DNA of 64,000 nt from Pannonibacter carbonis (GCF_003012935.1 NZ_PUDR01000015.1:33543-97542); one strand, 5' to 3'; shown: positions 53,611 to 62,924, counted from the stretch's first letter. Numbers and translations are program-made. The notes: generated from the letters alone by a model not told the origin.

Positions 53611-54762
53611 TCAGCCGAGCTGCTGGCGGATGGCCCGCAGGAACAGCCTTGCGCCAAGCTCGATCAGGTCATCGGGGAAATCATAGTCGGGATTGTGCAG
53701 CGCCGGACGCGTCTCGCCCGCGCCCAGGAACACCATCGCGGAGGGGCAAAGGGCACGGAAGCGGCCAAAGTCTTCCGAGGGACGCAAGGGCAGGGATCCT
53801 GCCGACCAGGCGATCCCCTCGGCATCCAGCGCCGCGCCAAGCGCTGCGACAGCGTCGGGTGCGTTCTCGCAGTGGTGGAAGATGTCGTGATAGCTGAAGC
53901 TGAGGCCGAGCCCGAAGCGGTTGGCGGCGTCTTGTGCCAATTGTTCCGCGTCATGGCACAGCGCGGCCATGCCGGCATCCGTCTGCGTGCGCAGCGTGGC
54001 CCAGATCTCGCCATCGCCGGGGGCAATGCCGAAGGCTTTCTCGCCCAGCCAGGCATGCGTCACCGTGACAAGCCGGAAGTCGGGATCGCTCTGCGCCCCC
54101 CGGGAGAGGCGCGACAGGGCCGGCATCAGCTCCGCCAGCGCCGGCATGGGCGAAGTTCCGGTTTCCGGCTGCGAGGCATGCGCCGTCTTGCCGGCAAACC
54201 GAAGGCGAAGACCACGGGAGGCGCAATTGACCGGCCCGGCTTTCAACTCAGCCTTGCCGATGGCAAGACCGGGGATGTTGTGCAGCGAGAGGGCGAGATC
54301 GGGGCGCAGTTCTGCAAAGGCCGGATCGGCTATCACGGCGGCCGCGCCGGAGCCGTCCTCTTCCGCAGGCTGGAACAGCAGCACCACGCGTCCGCGCGCC
54401 GGCCGGCTGCGCGCCAGCCCCATCGCGACGGCTGTCAGGATCGTCGTATGGCCGTCATGGCCGCATAGATGCGCTTTGCCGGGAATGGAGGAGCCATAGG
54501 GCAGGCCGGTCTTTTCCTCGATCGGCAGGGCATCCAGTTCCGACCGCAGCAGCAGCGTTGGTCCTGGCTGTCCGCTTTCGTAGACTGCGGCCAGACCATG
54601 CCCGCCGAGACCGGTCACCAGTGCGTCCGGCCGGGCATTCAGCTGCAGGAACGCCGCAACCCGGTTCGCCGTTTCGCGTCCCTCGCCGGACACCTCCGGA
54701 TGACGGTGAAGATCGTGACGCAGGGCAACGAGACGCGGATAATCATAGACGAACAGGGACAT
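53611..54762 (-). CDS. M20 family amidohydrolase
   Basis: A 383-residue metallohydrolase of the hippurate/N-acyl-amino-acid type. Metal-binding and catalytic motifs are present: AHLCGHDGHTTILT, FQPAEEDGSGAAAV and the C-terminal ALHNPDYDFPDD His. The dimerisation domain lies between (ELKAGPVNCASRGLRLRFAGKTAHASQPE). These enzymes remove acyl groups from amino acids. GAAGAGG precedes ATG 54762. It is convergent with the MFS gene (23 bases between) and lies downstream of the SDR gene on the same strand. Confidence 0.92.
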   Translation of the reverse strand: MSLFVYDYPRLVALRHDLHRHPEVSGEGRETANRVAAFLQLNARPDALVTGLGGHGLAAVYESGQPGPTLLLRSELDALPIEEKTGLPYGSSIPGKAHLCGHDGHTTILTAVAMGLARSRPARGRVVLLFQPAEEDGSGAAAVIADPAFAELRPDLALSLHNIPGLAIGKAELKAGPVNCASRGLRLRFAGKTAHASQPETGTSPMPALAELMPALSRLSRGAQSDPDFRLVTVTHAWLGEKAFGIAPGDGEIWATLRTQTDAGMAALCHDAEQLAQDAANRFGLGLSFSYHDIFHHCENAPDAVAALGAALDAEGIAWSAGSLPLRPSEDFGRFRALCPSAMVFLGAGETRPALHNPDYDFPDDLIELGARLFLRAIRQQLG

Positions 54763-54892
54763 GCTGGCCTCTTCACGGGATCGGCGGTGTTGATGCCGAT
54801 CTGATCCGAACGGCGCGTCCTGCTCAAGCGACAAGTTTGGTGATCCGGTCAATCTCCCGGGTAACATGAACGACGACGGCAGCTGCTGGTGT

Positions 54893-55669
54893 TCAGAGCC
54901 CGTGCTGCTGGCTGAGGATATGCCGGTTCATGCCGCCATCGGTCTCGATGTTTGTGCCTCGCAGCCATTTGGCCGCCTTCGACAACAGGAAACAGACGAC
55001 GGGAGCGATATCCTCCGGCCGGCCGGGCCGGTCCATGACCCGCATGTCTTCCTCGACGCGCGCACCCAGCGTTGCCACGAAATCCTTCAGGATCGGCGTT
55101 TCGACCGGTCCTGGCGACACACAGGTCATGGTGATGTTGCGCGACCGCCAGGTCCAGCGGTTCTGAAGGGTCCAGACGATCAACGCTTCCTTGCTGAGAA
55201 AGTAGGATCTCCCGTCCGGCAGGTTCAGTCCTTCCGCAGCGCAGAAACCTGCGATGTCATCCTCCGGCTGCAGGGCCAGCGTGCGCCTCACCTGTGGCAG
55301 GTGCTCCGGCCAGCCAACGCCGGCAAGCGAGGCGAGGTTGACGATCGAGGCGCCTTCGGCAAGCTTCGGGATCAGTCCCAGCGTCAGCTGCTTCAGGCCG
55401 ATCAGATTGACACGCAGCACGGCTTCTGCTGCGGCCGTTGGCGGCAGGCCAGCGCTGTTGGCAAGACCGTCCAGACCTTCCGGCAGAGCCTTGATCAGCG
55501 CGGCGACCTCGTCCGGGCGGGTCAGATCGGCCTGGAGGCTTTCCTCGGCACAAGCGACCGGGTTCCGGTCGACGGCGATCACCCGGGCGCCCTCGCGTGT
55601 CAGCGCCTCGCAGATGGCCGCCCCGATCCCGGATGCCGCTCCTGTTACAACGATGGTGCGTCTGGTCAT
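54893..55669 (-). CDS. SDR family oxidoreductase
   Basis: A 258-residue short-chain dehydrogenase. The NAD(P) motif is VVTGAASGIGAAI, the NAG motif is present as a variant (LANSAGLP), IVNLASLAG holds the catalytic Ser, and YFLSKEALIVW is YxxxK. VSPGPVETPIL and the C-terminal GGMN follow. It resembles 3-alpha-hydroxysteroid dehydrogenase-like SDRs, but the substrate is unknown. Start at MTRRTIVV 55669; a longer frame is open but unlike the family. Confidence 0.92.
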   Translation of the reverse strand: MTRRTIVVTGAASGIGAAICEALTREGARVIAVDRNPVACAEESLQADLTRPDEVAALIKALPEGLDGLANSAGLPPTAAAEAVLRVNLIGLKQLTLGLIPKLAEGASIVNLASLAGVGWPEHLPQVRRTLALQPEDDIAGFCAAEGLNLPDGRSYFLSKEALIVWTLQNRWTWRSRNITMTCVSPGPVETPILKDFVATLGARVEEDMRVMDRPGRPEDIAPVVCFLLSKAAKWLRGTNIETDGGMNRHILSQQHGL

Positions 55670-55830
55670 GGTCTTGGCCCTGCTGCCTGTCTGCGGGATG
55701 GCAAGCATGGCCGTGGTGTGGGGGGGCATTGAAAGACGCGCTGAACCTTGCTCGGCTTTATTGCGCGGCCAACCAAGCTGAACTGCACGGCCAGTCACAC
55801 GTTGTCCCGGCGATGCGAAACCACGCAGCG

Positions 55831-56430
55831 TCAGAGGATCAGCTTGATCGCCAGCCCGATCATCACCACCGCGATGACCCCATCCAGCACCCGCCAGGCA
55901 TTGGGCCGGGCGAAGACGGGAGCGAGCAGGCGGGCGCCATAGCCCAGCGAAAAGAAGAACAGGAGCGACCCGGTCACGGCTCCCGCGCCGAAGGCCGCTT
56001 CCCGGCCGGGATACTGGCTGGCGATCGAGCCGATCAGCAGCACCGTGTCGAGATAGACATGCGGGTTGAGGAAGGTGAAGGCGAGGGCGGTGGCCAGCGT
56101 TGCGCCTAGCCCTTGGCGCGCGCCATCGCCCGAGGTCAGGGCGCTGCTGCCGGTCATCGCGGATCTGGCGCTGCGCAGCCCATAGGCCAGCAGAAAAGCC
56201 GCCCCGCCATAGCGCAAGGCCGGTTCGATGCCGGGAATCAGGTCCGTCACCGTGCCTAGGGCGAATACGCCGAGTGAAATCAGCAACGCGTCACTGAGCG
56301 CGCAGGTCAGGCACACAACAAAGACATGCTCCCGTCGCAGACCCTGCCGCAGCACGAAGGCGTTCTGCGCGCCGATGGCGATGATGAGCGACAGACCGAG
56401 AAACAGGCCGGACAGGGCGGCAGTCAACAT
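55831..56430 (-). CDS. argO: LysE/ArgO family amino acid exporter
   Basis: A 199-residue membrane protein with six hydrophobic helices. The N-terminal GLFLGLSLIIAIGAQNAFVLRQGLRREHVFVVCLTCALSDALLISLGVFALG is diagnostic of LysE/ArgO exporters, which export arginine or lysine. LATALAFTFLNPHVYLDTVLLIGSIA is the second conserved block. GGAG precedes ATG 56430. It is divergent from an ArgP-like LysR gene, the standard arrangement in proteobacteria, in which ArgP activates argO when Arg or Lys accumulates. Confidence 0.93.
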   Translation of the reverse strand: MLTAALSGLFLGLSLIIAIGAQNAFVLRQGLRREHVFVVCLTCALSDALLISLGVFALGTVTDLIPGIEPALRYGGAAFLLAYGLRSARSAMTGSSALTSGDGARQGLGATLATALAFTFLNPHVYLDTVLLIGSIASQYPGREAAFGAGAVTGSLLFFFSLGYGARLLAPVFARPNAWRVLDGVIAVVMIGLAIKLIL

Positions 56431-56480
56431 GCGGGGCTCCGGGGCAGGCATTGCCCGGACCACCTAAGGTGGGTCACGGA

Positions 56481-56524
56481 ATTAGACTAGCTAATAAATC
56501 TCATCTGAGATTAGACTCGCTAAT
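56481..56524. promoter_or_regulatory. ArgP-type operators between argO and argP
   Basis: Two copies of ATTAGACTNGCTAAT (56481-56495 and 56510-56524) with inverted ATTAG/CTAAT ends, in direct repeat with a 29-base period. The second overlaps the argP start codon. Between them a perfect palindrome ATCTCATCTGAGAT lies at 56498-56511. The arrangement fits LysR binding that controls both argO and argP. Confidence 0.6.
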
Positions 56525-57407
56525 GCACTTTGATCCATCCCATCTGGCCGCCCTGGCGGCGATCCTGCGCAGCGGCAGCCTTGATCGGGCTTCACGTCAT
56601 CTCAATGTGACGCCCTCTGCCATTTCCCAGCGGCTGAAGGCACTGGAGGATCGCGTCGGTGCCGTGCTTGTGGTGCGGGGCCAGCCGGCCACCGCGACGG
56701 AAGCCGGCGAGCGGCTGCTGCGCCATGCCGAGGAAGTGGCTCTGCTGGAAGACGCCCTTGCGCGCGATCTCCAGCTTGCAGGTGTCGGGCAGGCGTCGCT
56801 TCGCCTTGCGGTGAATGCCGACAGCCTTGCCACATGGTTCATTCCGGCCATGGCGCAGGGCGCGCGAGATGGATTGCTGTTTGACCTGAAGATCGATGAT
56901 CAGGACCACAGCGCCGACTGGCTGCGCCGGGGCGAGGTGCGGGCCGCCGTGAGTTCCGACGCCAATCCGGTCCAGGGCTGCGACTGCTTCTTTCTCGGAT
57001 CGCTCACCTATGTTGCCACGGCCAGCCCGGATTTCATGCGCCGCTGGTTCGCTGAGGGCGTCACGGCCGACGGTCTCGGCGTCGCACCGGCCATGACCTA
57101 CAACGCCAAGGACAGGCTGCAGACCCGGTGGATCGAAACCACCTTCGGCGTTGCCCTGTCTCCGCCAACCCACTGGTTCGCCTCGACCAATGCCTTTGTC
57201 GAGGCAGCCCTTGCCGGCCTTGGCTGGGGCATGAACCCGGACCTCCTGGTGCGCGAGCATCTGGCCGCTGGCCGGCTGGTTGAACTCCGCCCAGGGACCC
57301 GCCTGTCTGTCCCTCTCTACTGGCACGTCAGCCGGTCGACAGCGTCCTCGCTTGCCGCGTTGACCCGCGCCGTTCGGCAGGCAGCGTCCGACAGGCTGGC
57401 CGGATAG
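56523..57407 (+). CDS. argP: ArgP-like LysR family regulator
   Basis: A 294-residue LysR-type regulator of the ArgP (IciA) branch. HTH at residues 5-60 (SHLAALAAILRSGSLDRASRHLNVTPSAISQRLKALEDRVGAVLVVR); the effector domain includes LRLAVNADSLATWFIPAM, typical of ArgP, which binds arginine or lysine. It is divergent from argO. The ATG at 56523 lies inside one of the operator repeats, which suggests autoregulation. The upstream in-frame extension is not needed. Confidence 0.92.
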   Translation: MHFDPSHLAALAAILRSGSLDRASRHLNVTPSAISQRLKALEDRVGAVLVVRGQPATATEAGERLLRHAEEVALLEDALARDLQLAGVGQASLRLAVNADSLATWFIPAMAQGARDGLLFDLKIDDQDHSADWLRRGEVRAAVSSDANPVQGCDCFFLGSLTYVATASPDFMRRWFAEGVTADGLGVAPAMTYNAKDRLQTRWIETTFGVALSPPTHWFASTNAFVEAALAGLGWGMNPDLLVREHLAAGRLVELRPGTRLSVPLYWHVSRSTASSLAALTRAVRQAASDRLAG

Positions 57408-57551
57408 GCAAGGCTGATGGTCAAGGGGAGTGCAAGCCGCATGCTCAGTACTTCGCATTTGGCGAACTGAAGGCCGCGATCATGGCTTGCCATAGGGACC
57501 GGGAGCGGGCTCAATGCGGATCCTTTCGCTTGTGCAGCATCCGGATTCCCC

Positions 57552-57962
57552 ATGCCAAACGCCCAGTCCCTTGCGCTCCTCAACCGCTACTATGCCGCCT
57601 TCAATGCCGGCGACACGACCACCATGGTCGCGCTTGTCACCGATGATGTCGCCCATGACGTCAACCAGGGTGGCCGGCGCACTGGCAAGGCGCTGTTCAC
57701 CGAGTTCAACGCCCACATGACCCGCTGCTACAAGGAGACGCTGACTGACATCGTCGTCTTTGTCAGCGAGGACGGAACACGGGGCGCGGCCGAATTCATC
57801 GTCAATGGCACGTATCTCGCCTCGGACGAGGGGCTGCCCGAGGCGAAGGGCCAGACCTACCGCCTGCCCGCCGGCACCTTTTTCGACATCCGCGATGGCC
57901 AGATTGCCCGCATCACCACCTATTACAATCTGGAAGACTGGATTGCTCAGGTCAGCGCCTGA
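57552..57962 (+). CDS. SnoaL/NTF2-like protein (ketosteroid isomerase-related)
   Basis: A 136-residue cone-shaped NTF2-like fold protein. LALLNRYYAAFNAGDTTTMVALVTDDVAHDVNQGG and GTFFDIRDGQIARITTYYNLEDWIAQV match the ketosteroid-isomerase-related subgroup. The active-site acid is probably one of the Asp residues in VTDDVAHD. It is followed 24 bases later by an FAD oxidoreductase gene in the same direction, a pairing seen in other alphaproteobacteria; the two probably work on the same substrate, which is unknown. Confidence 0.87.
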   Translation: MPNAQSLALLNRYYAAFNAGDTTTMVALVTDDVAHDVNQGGRRTGKALFTEFNAHMTRCYKETLTDIVVFVSEDGTRGAAEFIVNGTYLASDEGLPEAKGQTYRLPAGTFFDIRDGQIARITTYYNLEDWIAQVSA

Positions 57963-57986
57963 TCCTGCCACCGGGAGACCATTGCC

Positions 57987-59087
57987 ATGAAAGTCATCGT
58001 TGTCGGCGCCGGCATTTCCGGGCTCTCCACCGCCTGGGCGCTCGCCAAGCGCGGGGCAGAGGTCACGCTGCTGGAACAGGGGCCGGTTCCCAATCCGCTG
58101 TCCGCCTCGGGCGACCAGCACCGCATCATCCGCCGCGCCTATGGCGGTCAGGGCGGATACCAGCGCCGGATTTCAGATGCCTACGCGGCGTGGGACGAGA
58201 TGTGGTCGGATCTTGGGGCCAAGCACCTCGTGGACACCGGCTTCCTGCTTTTGTCGCAGGAACCGGGCGACGAGGGCGAGCGCTATCGCCAGGGCATGAT
58301 CGACGGCGGCTATGCGCTTGACGACATGACCGGCGCGGAAGCCGAAGCCCGCTACCCGTTCCTCGATGGCAAGACCCTGCGGTTTGCTGCCTTCAATGCA
58401 GAAGGCGGTGTGCTGCTGTGCCAGAAGATTGCAGCCGGACTCAGGGACTGGTTCATCGCCCGGGGCATTGACCTGCGCGAAAACACGAGGGTCACGGCGA
58501 TTGACCGGGCGGCCGGGTCTGTTTCGCTCGAAGATGGCACGGTGCTCACCGCCGACCGCGTGGTCGTGACGGCAGGGGCCTGGGTGGTGCAACTGGCGCC
58601 AGATCTCGCCCGCCACCTGACGCCGTACCGCACGGCCGTGGTCTATCTCGATCCGCCGTCCGATCTGAAGGCTGCCTGGGAAGCTGCGCCGGTGATCCTT
58701 GATGTGGGGGGCAAGGTTGACGGCTACGTGCTGCCGCCGGTGCCCGGCACCGGGCTGAAATTCGGCGCAGGGATCCACAAGTACAAGAACGCCGATGCCA
58801 ACGCCAACCGCGTTCCGATGCCGGGCGAAGGCGAGACGCTGCGCAATCATTTCGCCCCGCCCTTTGGCCGGATCGCGGAGTACAAGGTGACGGATGTGGT
58901 CACCTGCGCCTACACCTTCACATCAGACGAGCACTTCTTTGTCGAGGAGGACGGCAAGGCCGTCTTCGTCTCCGCCTGTTCCGGCCACGGCTACAAGTTC
59001 GGCGCTGTCGTCGGCCAGAAGATTGCGGCGGGCGTTCTCTCCGGTGACGTCAAGACCGCACGCATCTGGCTGGAAGCGCGAGACTGA
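57987..59087 (+). CDS. FAD-dependent oxidoreductase, DAO/sarcosine-oxidase-like
   Basis: A 366-residue flavoenzyme of the D-amino-acid/sarcosine oxidase fold. The FAD motif KVIVVGAGISGLSTAWALAKRGAEVTLLEQG opens the protein; HRIIRRAYGG, GGVLLCQKIAAGLRDWFIARGI, ADRVVVTAGAWV and the C-terminal SACSGHGYKFGAVVGQKIA are family features. Members oxidise N-methyl or alpha-amino groups. The substrate is not known. In an operon with the NTF2-like gene just upstream. Confidence 0.92.
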   Translation: MKVIVVGAGISGLSTAWALAKRGAEVTLLEQGPVPNPLSASGDQHRIIRRAYGGQGGYQRRISDAYAAWDEMWSDLGAKHLVDTGFLLLSQEPGDEGERYRQGMIDGGYALDDMTGAEAEARYPFLDGKTLRFAAFNAEGGVLLCQKIAAGLRDWFIARGIDLRENTRVTAIDRAAGSVSLEDGTVLTADRVVVTAGAWVVQLAPDLARHLTPYRTAVVYLDPPSDLKAAWEAAPVILDVGGKVDGYVLPPVPGTGLKFGAGIHKYKNADANANRVPMPGEGETLRNHFAPPFGRIAEYKVTDVVTCAYTFTSDEHFFVEEDGKAVFVSACSGHGYKFGAVVGQKIAAGVLSGDVKTARIWLEARD

Positions 59088-59136
59088 AACCCGATCCGGA
59101 TGGCTGGCCCATCCGGATCCATCTTGCAGGTGTTCA

Positions 59137-59700
59137 TCAGCGGCCGGGACGCAGCATCCGGGCCATCGTGTCGTCCTTCAGCACGGCACGGTGCCAGACG
59201 ACAGCCAGCACATGCAGCGCGATGAGCAGCACGAACACCGGCTTCATCGCCTCGTGGATCTCGCCGGCGTCATGCACGCCGAGATACCAGGCCACCAGGC
59301 CGGTCACCGGCATGGCCAGCAGCAGGGCATAGAACAGCCCGTGCGCCGCTTTCATCAGGCCGAGGGTGATGGTGTTGCCACCGGCGGGTGCCGGCGCGCC
59401 GCGTGTGATCCGAAGGGCCAGCCGCCACAGCGTCAGCGCGAGGATTGCGGCGCCGAACCAGATATGCAGGTTGCCGAGAATGACGGTTGCTGTGTCCGGC
59501 TCGGTGCCGCGTTTGAGCGCGCGGCCGAGATCCTTGATACCGTCGCCGAAAATGATCTGGAACAGGACGAGCGCGGCGATGACCCAATGCAGGCCGATCT
59601 GGGTGGGGCTGTAACCTGCTGTGGCTTGGCGTGACACGGTTTCACTCCTGGCTGTTGGCCGGCTTGTAACCGGCAAGACGGTGCTGTCGGCCAGGATCAT
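59137..59700 (-). CDS. Cytochrome b561
   Basis: A 187-residue di-heme membrane cytochrome. Four hydrophobic helices are visible; GYSPTQIGLHWVIAALVLFQIIFG and NLHIWFGAAILALTLWRLALRIT carry heme-ligand His, MKAAHGLFYALLLAMPVTGLVAW and HEAMKPVFVLLIALHVLAVVWHRAVLKDDTMARML supply the others. Family members pass electrons from quinol, for example to superoxide or other acceptors. Start at 59700 (MILADS); a longer frame is open but non-conserved. Convergent with the FAD oxidoreductase gene. Confidence 0.92.
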   Translation of the reverse strand: MILADSTVLPVTSRPTARSETVSRQATAGYSPTQIGLHWVIAALVLFQIIFGDGIKDLGRALKRGTEPDTATVILGNLHIWFGAAILALTLWRLALRITRGAPAPAGGNTITLGLMKAAHGLFYALLLAMPVTGLVAWYLGVHDAGEIHEAMKPVFVLLIALHVLAVVWHRAVLKDDTMARMLRPGR

Positions 59701-59971
59701 GCTTGCTTTGAAGAGCAGCCGGCCGATGCAGAAGTCAATGTTAACGGAAGATAAGGCCAAGGCGAGGATCAAGTTGTCGCCAAATGTAACGCAAGAACCT
59801 GTTCGCCCAAAGCCGGCTTTGCTTCTTCGTTGTCGCGAACCTGTTTTCGGTTGACTGCCCTGCAGCGGCTGCATGGCTGCTCTGCATTCCCGGCGGGCAG
59901 CAAATCACCTCTTGTCTTTTTTGTGGCAACACGGGCATCGTACGGAAAAAGAAACACAGCAGGGAGAGACT

Positions 59972-60559
59972 ATGCCGGTTCAGATCAAGCTTCTCACACA
60001 TCAGACGCTGCAGGATGCCCTTGAGGATCTGGCGCGCCTGCGCATCGAAGTGTTCCGGGCGTGGCCATATCTCTACGACGGTAGCATGGACTACGAGACG
60101 CGGTATCTCGCCCGCTATGCGCAGACGCCGGGGGCAGTGATCGTGGGAGCTTATGACGGGGACCGGCTGGTGGGGGCCGCGACAGGCGAGCCACTGGCCA
60201 AGGAAGTCATCCAGTTCCGCGAGCCCTTCGAGGAGCGGGGCTTCGATCTCGACCAGATCTTCTATCTCGCCGAATCGGTGCTGGTGCCCGAATACCGGGG
60301 CCAGGGGCTGGGCCATCAGTTCTATGATGCGCGCGAGGCGCATGCCCGGGCGCTGGGCTTCAACCGCGCCACCTTCTGCGCCGTGCAGCGGCCGGATGAT
60401 CACCCGGCCCGGCCGGCGGCTTATGTGCCGCTCACCGATTTCTGGCGCAAGCGCGGCTACACCCCGCTCGAAGGGGCTGTTGTCTATTTCCCCTGGAAGG
60501 ACGTTGGCGAGACGGAAGAGACCGAAAAGCCGATGCAGGTCTGGATCAAGGATCTCTGA
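59972..60559 (+). CDS. GNAT family N-acetyltransferase
   Basis: A 195-residue acetyltransferase. The acetyl-CoA site is in YLAESVLVPEYRGQGLGHQFYDAREAHARALGF (Arg-Gly-x-Gly-x-Gly/Ala type), preceded by AVIVGAYDGDRLVGAATGEPL and followed by FWRKRGYTPLEGAVVYFPWKD. GGGAG precedes ATG 59972. The acceptor is unknown. It is divergent from the cytochrome b561 gene. Confidence 0.9.
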   Translation: MPVQIKLLTHQTLQDALEDLARLRIEVFRAWPYLYDGSMDYETRYLARYAQTPGAVIVGAYDGDRLVGAATGEPLAKEVIQFREPFEERGFDLDQIFYLAESVLVPEYRGQGLGHQFYDAREAHARALGFNRATFCAVQRPDDHPARPAAYVPLTDFWRKRGYTPLEGAVVYFPWKDVGETEETEKPMQVWIKDL

Positions 60560-60646
60560 CCCTCTCCTCCCGATCCGGCAGGCCACCGATCCTGCATGGC
60601 TGAGGCCTCAGGGCAAGGCGCATCCCCGCCCTGAGGACATTCCGGC

Positions 60647-61390
60647 TCAGTCAGCCAGTTCGTAGACGATGGTGACGCTGGCGCTCAGCGTTTCCTCGCC
60701 GGACAGCATCGGCGGCATGGCTTCGGCGGACATCGCGGCCATCCTGTACATCGGCTGCGGCACGGCCGCGCCGCCCTCGCTCATCGACAGCACCTTGCCA
60801 AGCTTCACACCGGCGGCTGCGGCATAGAGTTCGGCCTTGCGGCGGGCATCGGCAACGGCCGCCTTGCGCGCATCATCCGAACGCTTGTCGGCATCCGAAA
60901 CGATGAAGCTGACGCCGTTGATCGCGTTCGAGCCGCTGGCCACCATGGCGTCGAGCAATGCGCCCAGCTTGGCCATGTCGCGCACCTTGATGCTGATGCT
61001 GTTGCTGACCCGGTAGCCGTCGATCACCGGTGCCTTGTCGGTCCTGCCATAGTCCGTGTACTTCGGCTGAACAGAGAAGCCGTTGGTCTGCATGTCTTTT
61101 TCGGCGACACCGGCTGCCTTGAGCTTTTCCACCACGCCGGCCAGCGCCTTGGAATTGGCCGCCAGCGCCTCGGCAGCCGTCGCAGCCTCGCTGATCACGC
61201 CACCGGAAATCATCGCCTGGTCGGGGGCAACGGCGATGTTGCCGATGCCCTGCACGGTGATGAAAAGGTCACGCTTGGCGTCGTCGGCTTGGGCGGCCGT
61301 GGTAGCGAAGGCAGCGCTGAGCGCCAGCGGCAGGGCGATCACCATGGCCCGGAGCGGACGGCGGACAGAACGGGTCAGAGGCAAATTCAT
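60647..61390 (-). CDS. SIMPL domain (DUF541) periplasmic protein
   Basis: A 247-residue exported protein with a signal peptide (RPLRAMVIALPLALSAAFATTAAQA). The SIMPL/DUF541 domain follows: FITVQGIGNIAVAPDQAMISGGVISEAATAAEALAANSKALAGVVEKLKAAGV, DMQTNGFSVQPKY, YRVSNSISIKVRDMAKLGALLDA and ARRKAELYAAAAGVKLGKVLSMSEGG. These are periplasmic or outer-membrane-associated proteins of unclear role, sometimes linked to stress. Normal length. Confidence 0.92.
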   Translation of the reverse strand: MNLPLTRSVRRPLRAMVIALPLALSAAFATTAAQADDAKRDLFITVQGIGNIAVAPDQAMISGGVISEAATAAEALAANSKALAGVVEKLKAAGVAEKDMQTNGFSVQPKYTDYGRTDKAPVIDGYRVSNSISIKVRDMAKLGALLDAMVASGSNAINGVSFIVSDADKRSDDARKAAVADARRKAELYAAAAGVKLGKVLSMSEGGAAVPQPMYRMAAMSAEAMPPMLSGEETLSASVTIVYELAD

Positions 61391-61489
61391 CGTAAAAAAT
61401 CCTTATGCTCACGAGGGGCATGAGAACCCTCGCCCCGGAATGCGGCAAGTCAAAGGCGCGTTTGCGCCTTTCCGTCCGTCCCGTCCTTC

Positions 61490-61780
61490 TCGGCGTCCCC
61501 CCGGGCGGAGCGCAGCGCGAGCCCAAGGTGACACGAAGAGGTGTTGCTCATATGCGGCATATGCCGTCGCGTGGTGAATGCACCTTGCTCCGTGTCACCC
61601 CGGGCGGAGCGCAGCGCAGACCCGGGGCCTACTCGTTCGCAGAGCAGCAGAGACTGGCAGGGTCGCACCACAGGCTGCGGAGAGGTCGCGCGATGCCTGC
61701 CGCAGCGCTGCTGCACGCATCGCATCGCTCTGCAAGCGAGTAGACCCCGGCTCGGCGCTTCGCTTGGCCGGGGTGACATC
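61490..61780. repeat. Palindromic REP-like repeat cluster
   Basis: An element GTCACCCCGGGCGGAGCGCA... (61594-61635) recurs in inverted orientation at 61737-61777 (by eye about 80% identical), each capable of a CCCCGG/CCGGGG hairpin. A partial third copy is near 61498-61534. Between them is a 12-base palindrome CGGCATATGCCG (61555-61566). No gene was found in the 440 bases between the SIMPL and AI-2E genes. Confidence 0.7.
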
Positions 61781-61832
61781 CGTGGGCGTATCGAGACCGG
61801 TGGATGCAGGCCCCGCTCACCTCAGCACTGCC

Positions 61833-62924
61833 TCAGTCGCGCACGGATGCCGCTTTCTCCCCGTTGGCCTCGACATGCTGCAACGGCAGGCCGACATTGC
61901 CATCGGCGGACAGGAGCACGGCAATCGGCCGCGTCTGCGGGATCTGGGCGCAGATGATCAGGATCACCACCGTCAGCGGCACGCAGAGCACCATGCCCGT
62001 AACGCCCCAGATCGCGCCCCAGAAGGCCAGCGACAACAGGATGACGAGGCCGGAGAGGTTGAGGCTCGCCCCCATCAGGCGCGGCTCAACCAGATTGCCG
62101 AGCAGAAACTGGATCAGGCCGAGACCGATGGAGATGACGAGGAAGGGGCCGTAGGTGTCGAAGAACACCAGCGCCAGCAGGCTCGGGAAGATGACGCTGA
62201 TCAGCGAACCGAAGGTGGGTATGTAGTTGAGCAGAAAGGCAATAAAGCCGAACAGCGCCGCATAGGGAAGGCCAAGCAGCGTCAGCAGCGCGGTTGTCAG
62301 CAGGCCGGTGGCGAGGCTCACGCCTGTCTTGATGCCGAAGTAATGCAGCACCCGGCGGTTGATCTCCGCGCGGATGGCAAAGGCCGCCTCGGCGCGTTCC
62401 GGGGTTTCGAACAGGGCGGCGTATTTGCTGTTGAAAGTCGACTGCTCGATCAGGAGGAACAGCACATAGATGAACACCAGCGAGGCGGAACCGGCCATTG
62501 TTGTGATGAAGCTGGCCGCCTGGGTGACCAGCTGGGTCAGCGAGGTCTGCGGGAACAGGTCGCGGGTCTGCAAGGGTTCGCGGAGGCCCGCCATCTCCGA
62601 CAGGTTGGCAAAAACCTGGTCCAGCCGCGCCTGATAGCCCGGCGCATCGCGCGCCAGCTGCGTCAGGTTGGCGGCGACCAGATCGAACACGAACATGGCA
62701 GCGGCAAAGATGATCACCAGTGCGATCAGCAGCGCCGGCAGGGCTGGCAGCCGCAAGTGGCCGAGCGGCACGGCGCGCAGGCCGCTCGCCAGCGCATTGA
62801 TCAGATACCAGACGATCAGCGCCGTCACGAAAGGCAGCAGCAGCGCCCGCCCGACGACCAGCAGCCAGCCGACGAGGCAGACCAGGACAAGGGCGAGCGT
62901 GATATTGAGCAGGGAGTTTCGCAT
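61833..62924 (-). CDS. AI-2E family transporter (PerM-like)
   Basis: A 363-residue membrane protein with about eight helices. LALVLVCLVGWLLVVGRALLLPFVTALIVWYLINALA opens the family; VFIYVLFLLIEQSTFNSKY, IKTGVSLATGLLTTALLTLLGLPYAALFGFIAFLLNYIPTFGSLISVIFP and GNLVEPRLMGASLNLSGLVILLSLAFWGAIWGVTGMVLCVPLTVV are characteristic. The family was named for autoinducer-2 export but most members have other or unknown cargo. ATG 62942 is an alternative start six residues earlier. Confidence 0.9.
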   Translation of the reverse strand: MRNSLLNITLALVLVCLVGWLLVVGRALLLPFVTALIVWYLINALASGLRAVPLGHLRLPALPALLIALVIIFAAAMFVFDLVAANLTQLARDAPGYQARLDQVFANLSEMAGLREPLQTRDLFPQTSLTQLVTQAASFITTMAGSASLVFIYVLFLLIEQSTFNSKYAALFETPERAEAAFAIRAEINRRVLHYFGIKTGVSLATGLLTTALLTLLGLPYAALFGFIAFLLNYIPTFGSLISVIFPSLLALVFFDTYGPFLVISIGLGLIQFLLGNLVEPRLMGASLNLSGLVILLSLAFWGAIWGVTGMVLCVPLTVVILIICAQIPQTRPIAVLLSADGNVGLPLQHVEANGEKAASVRD

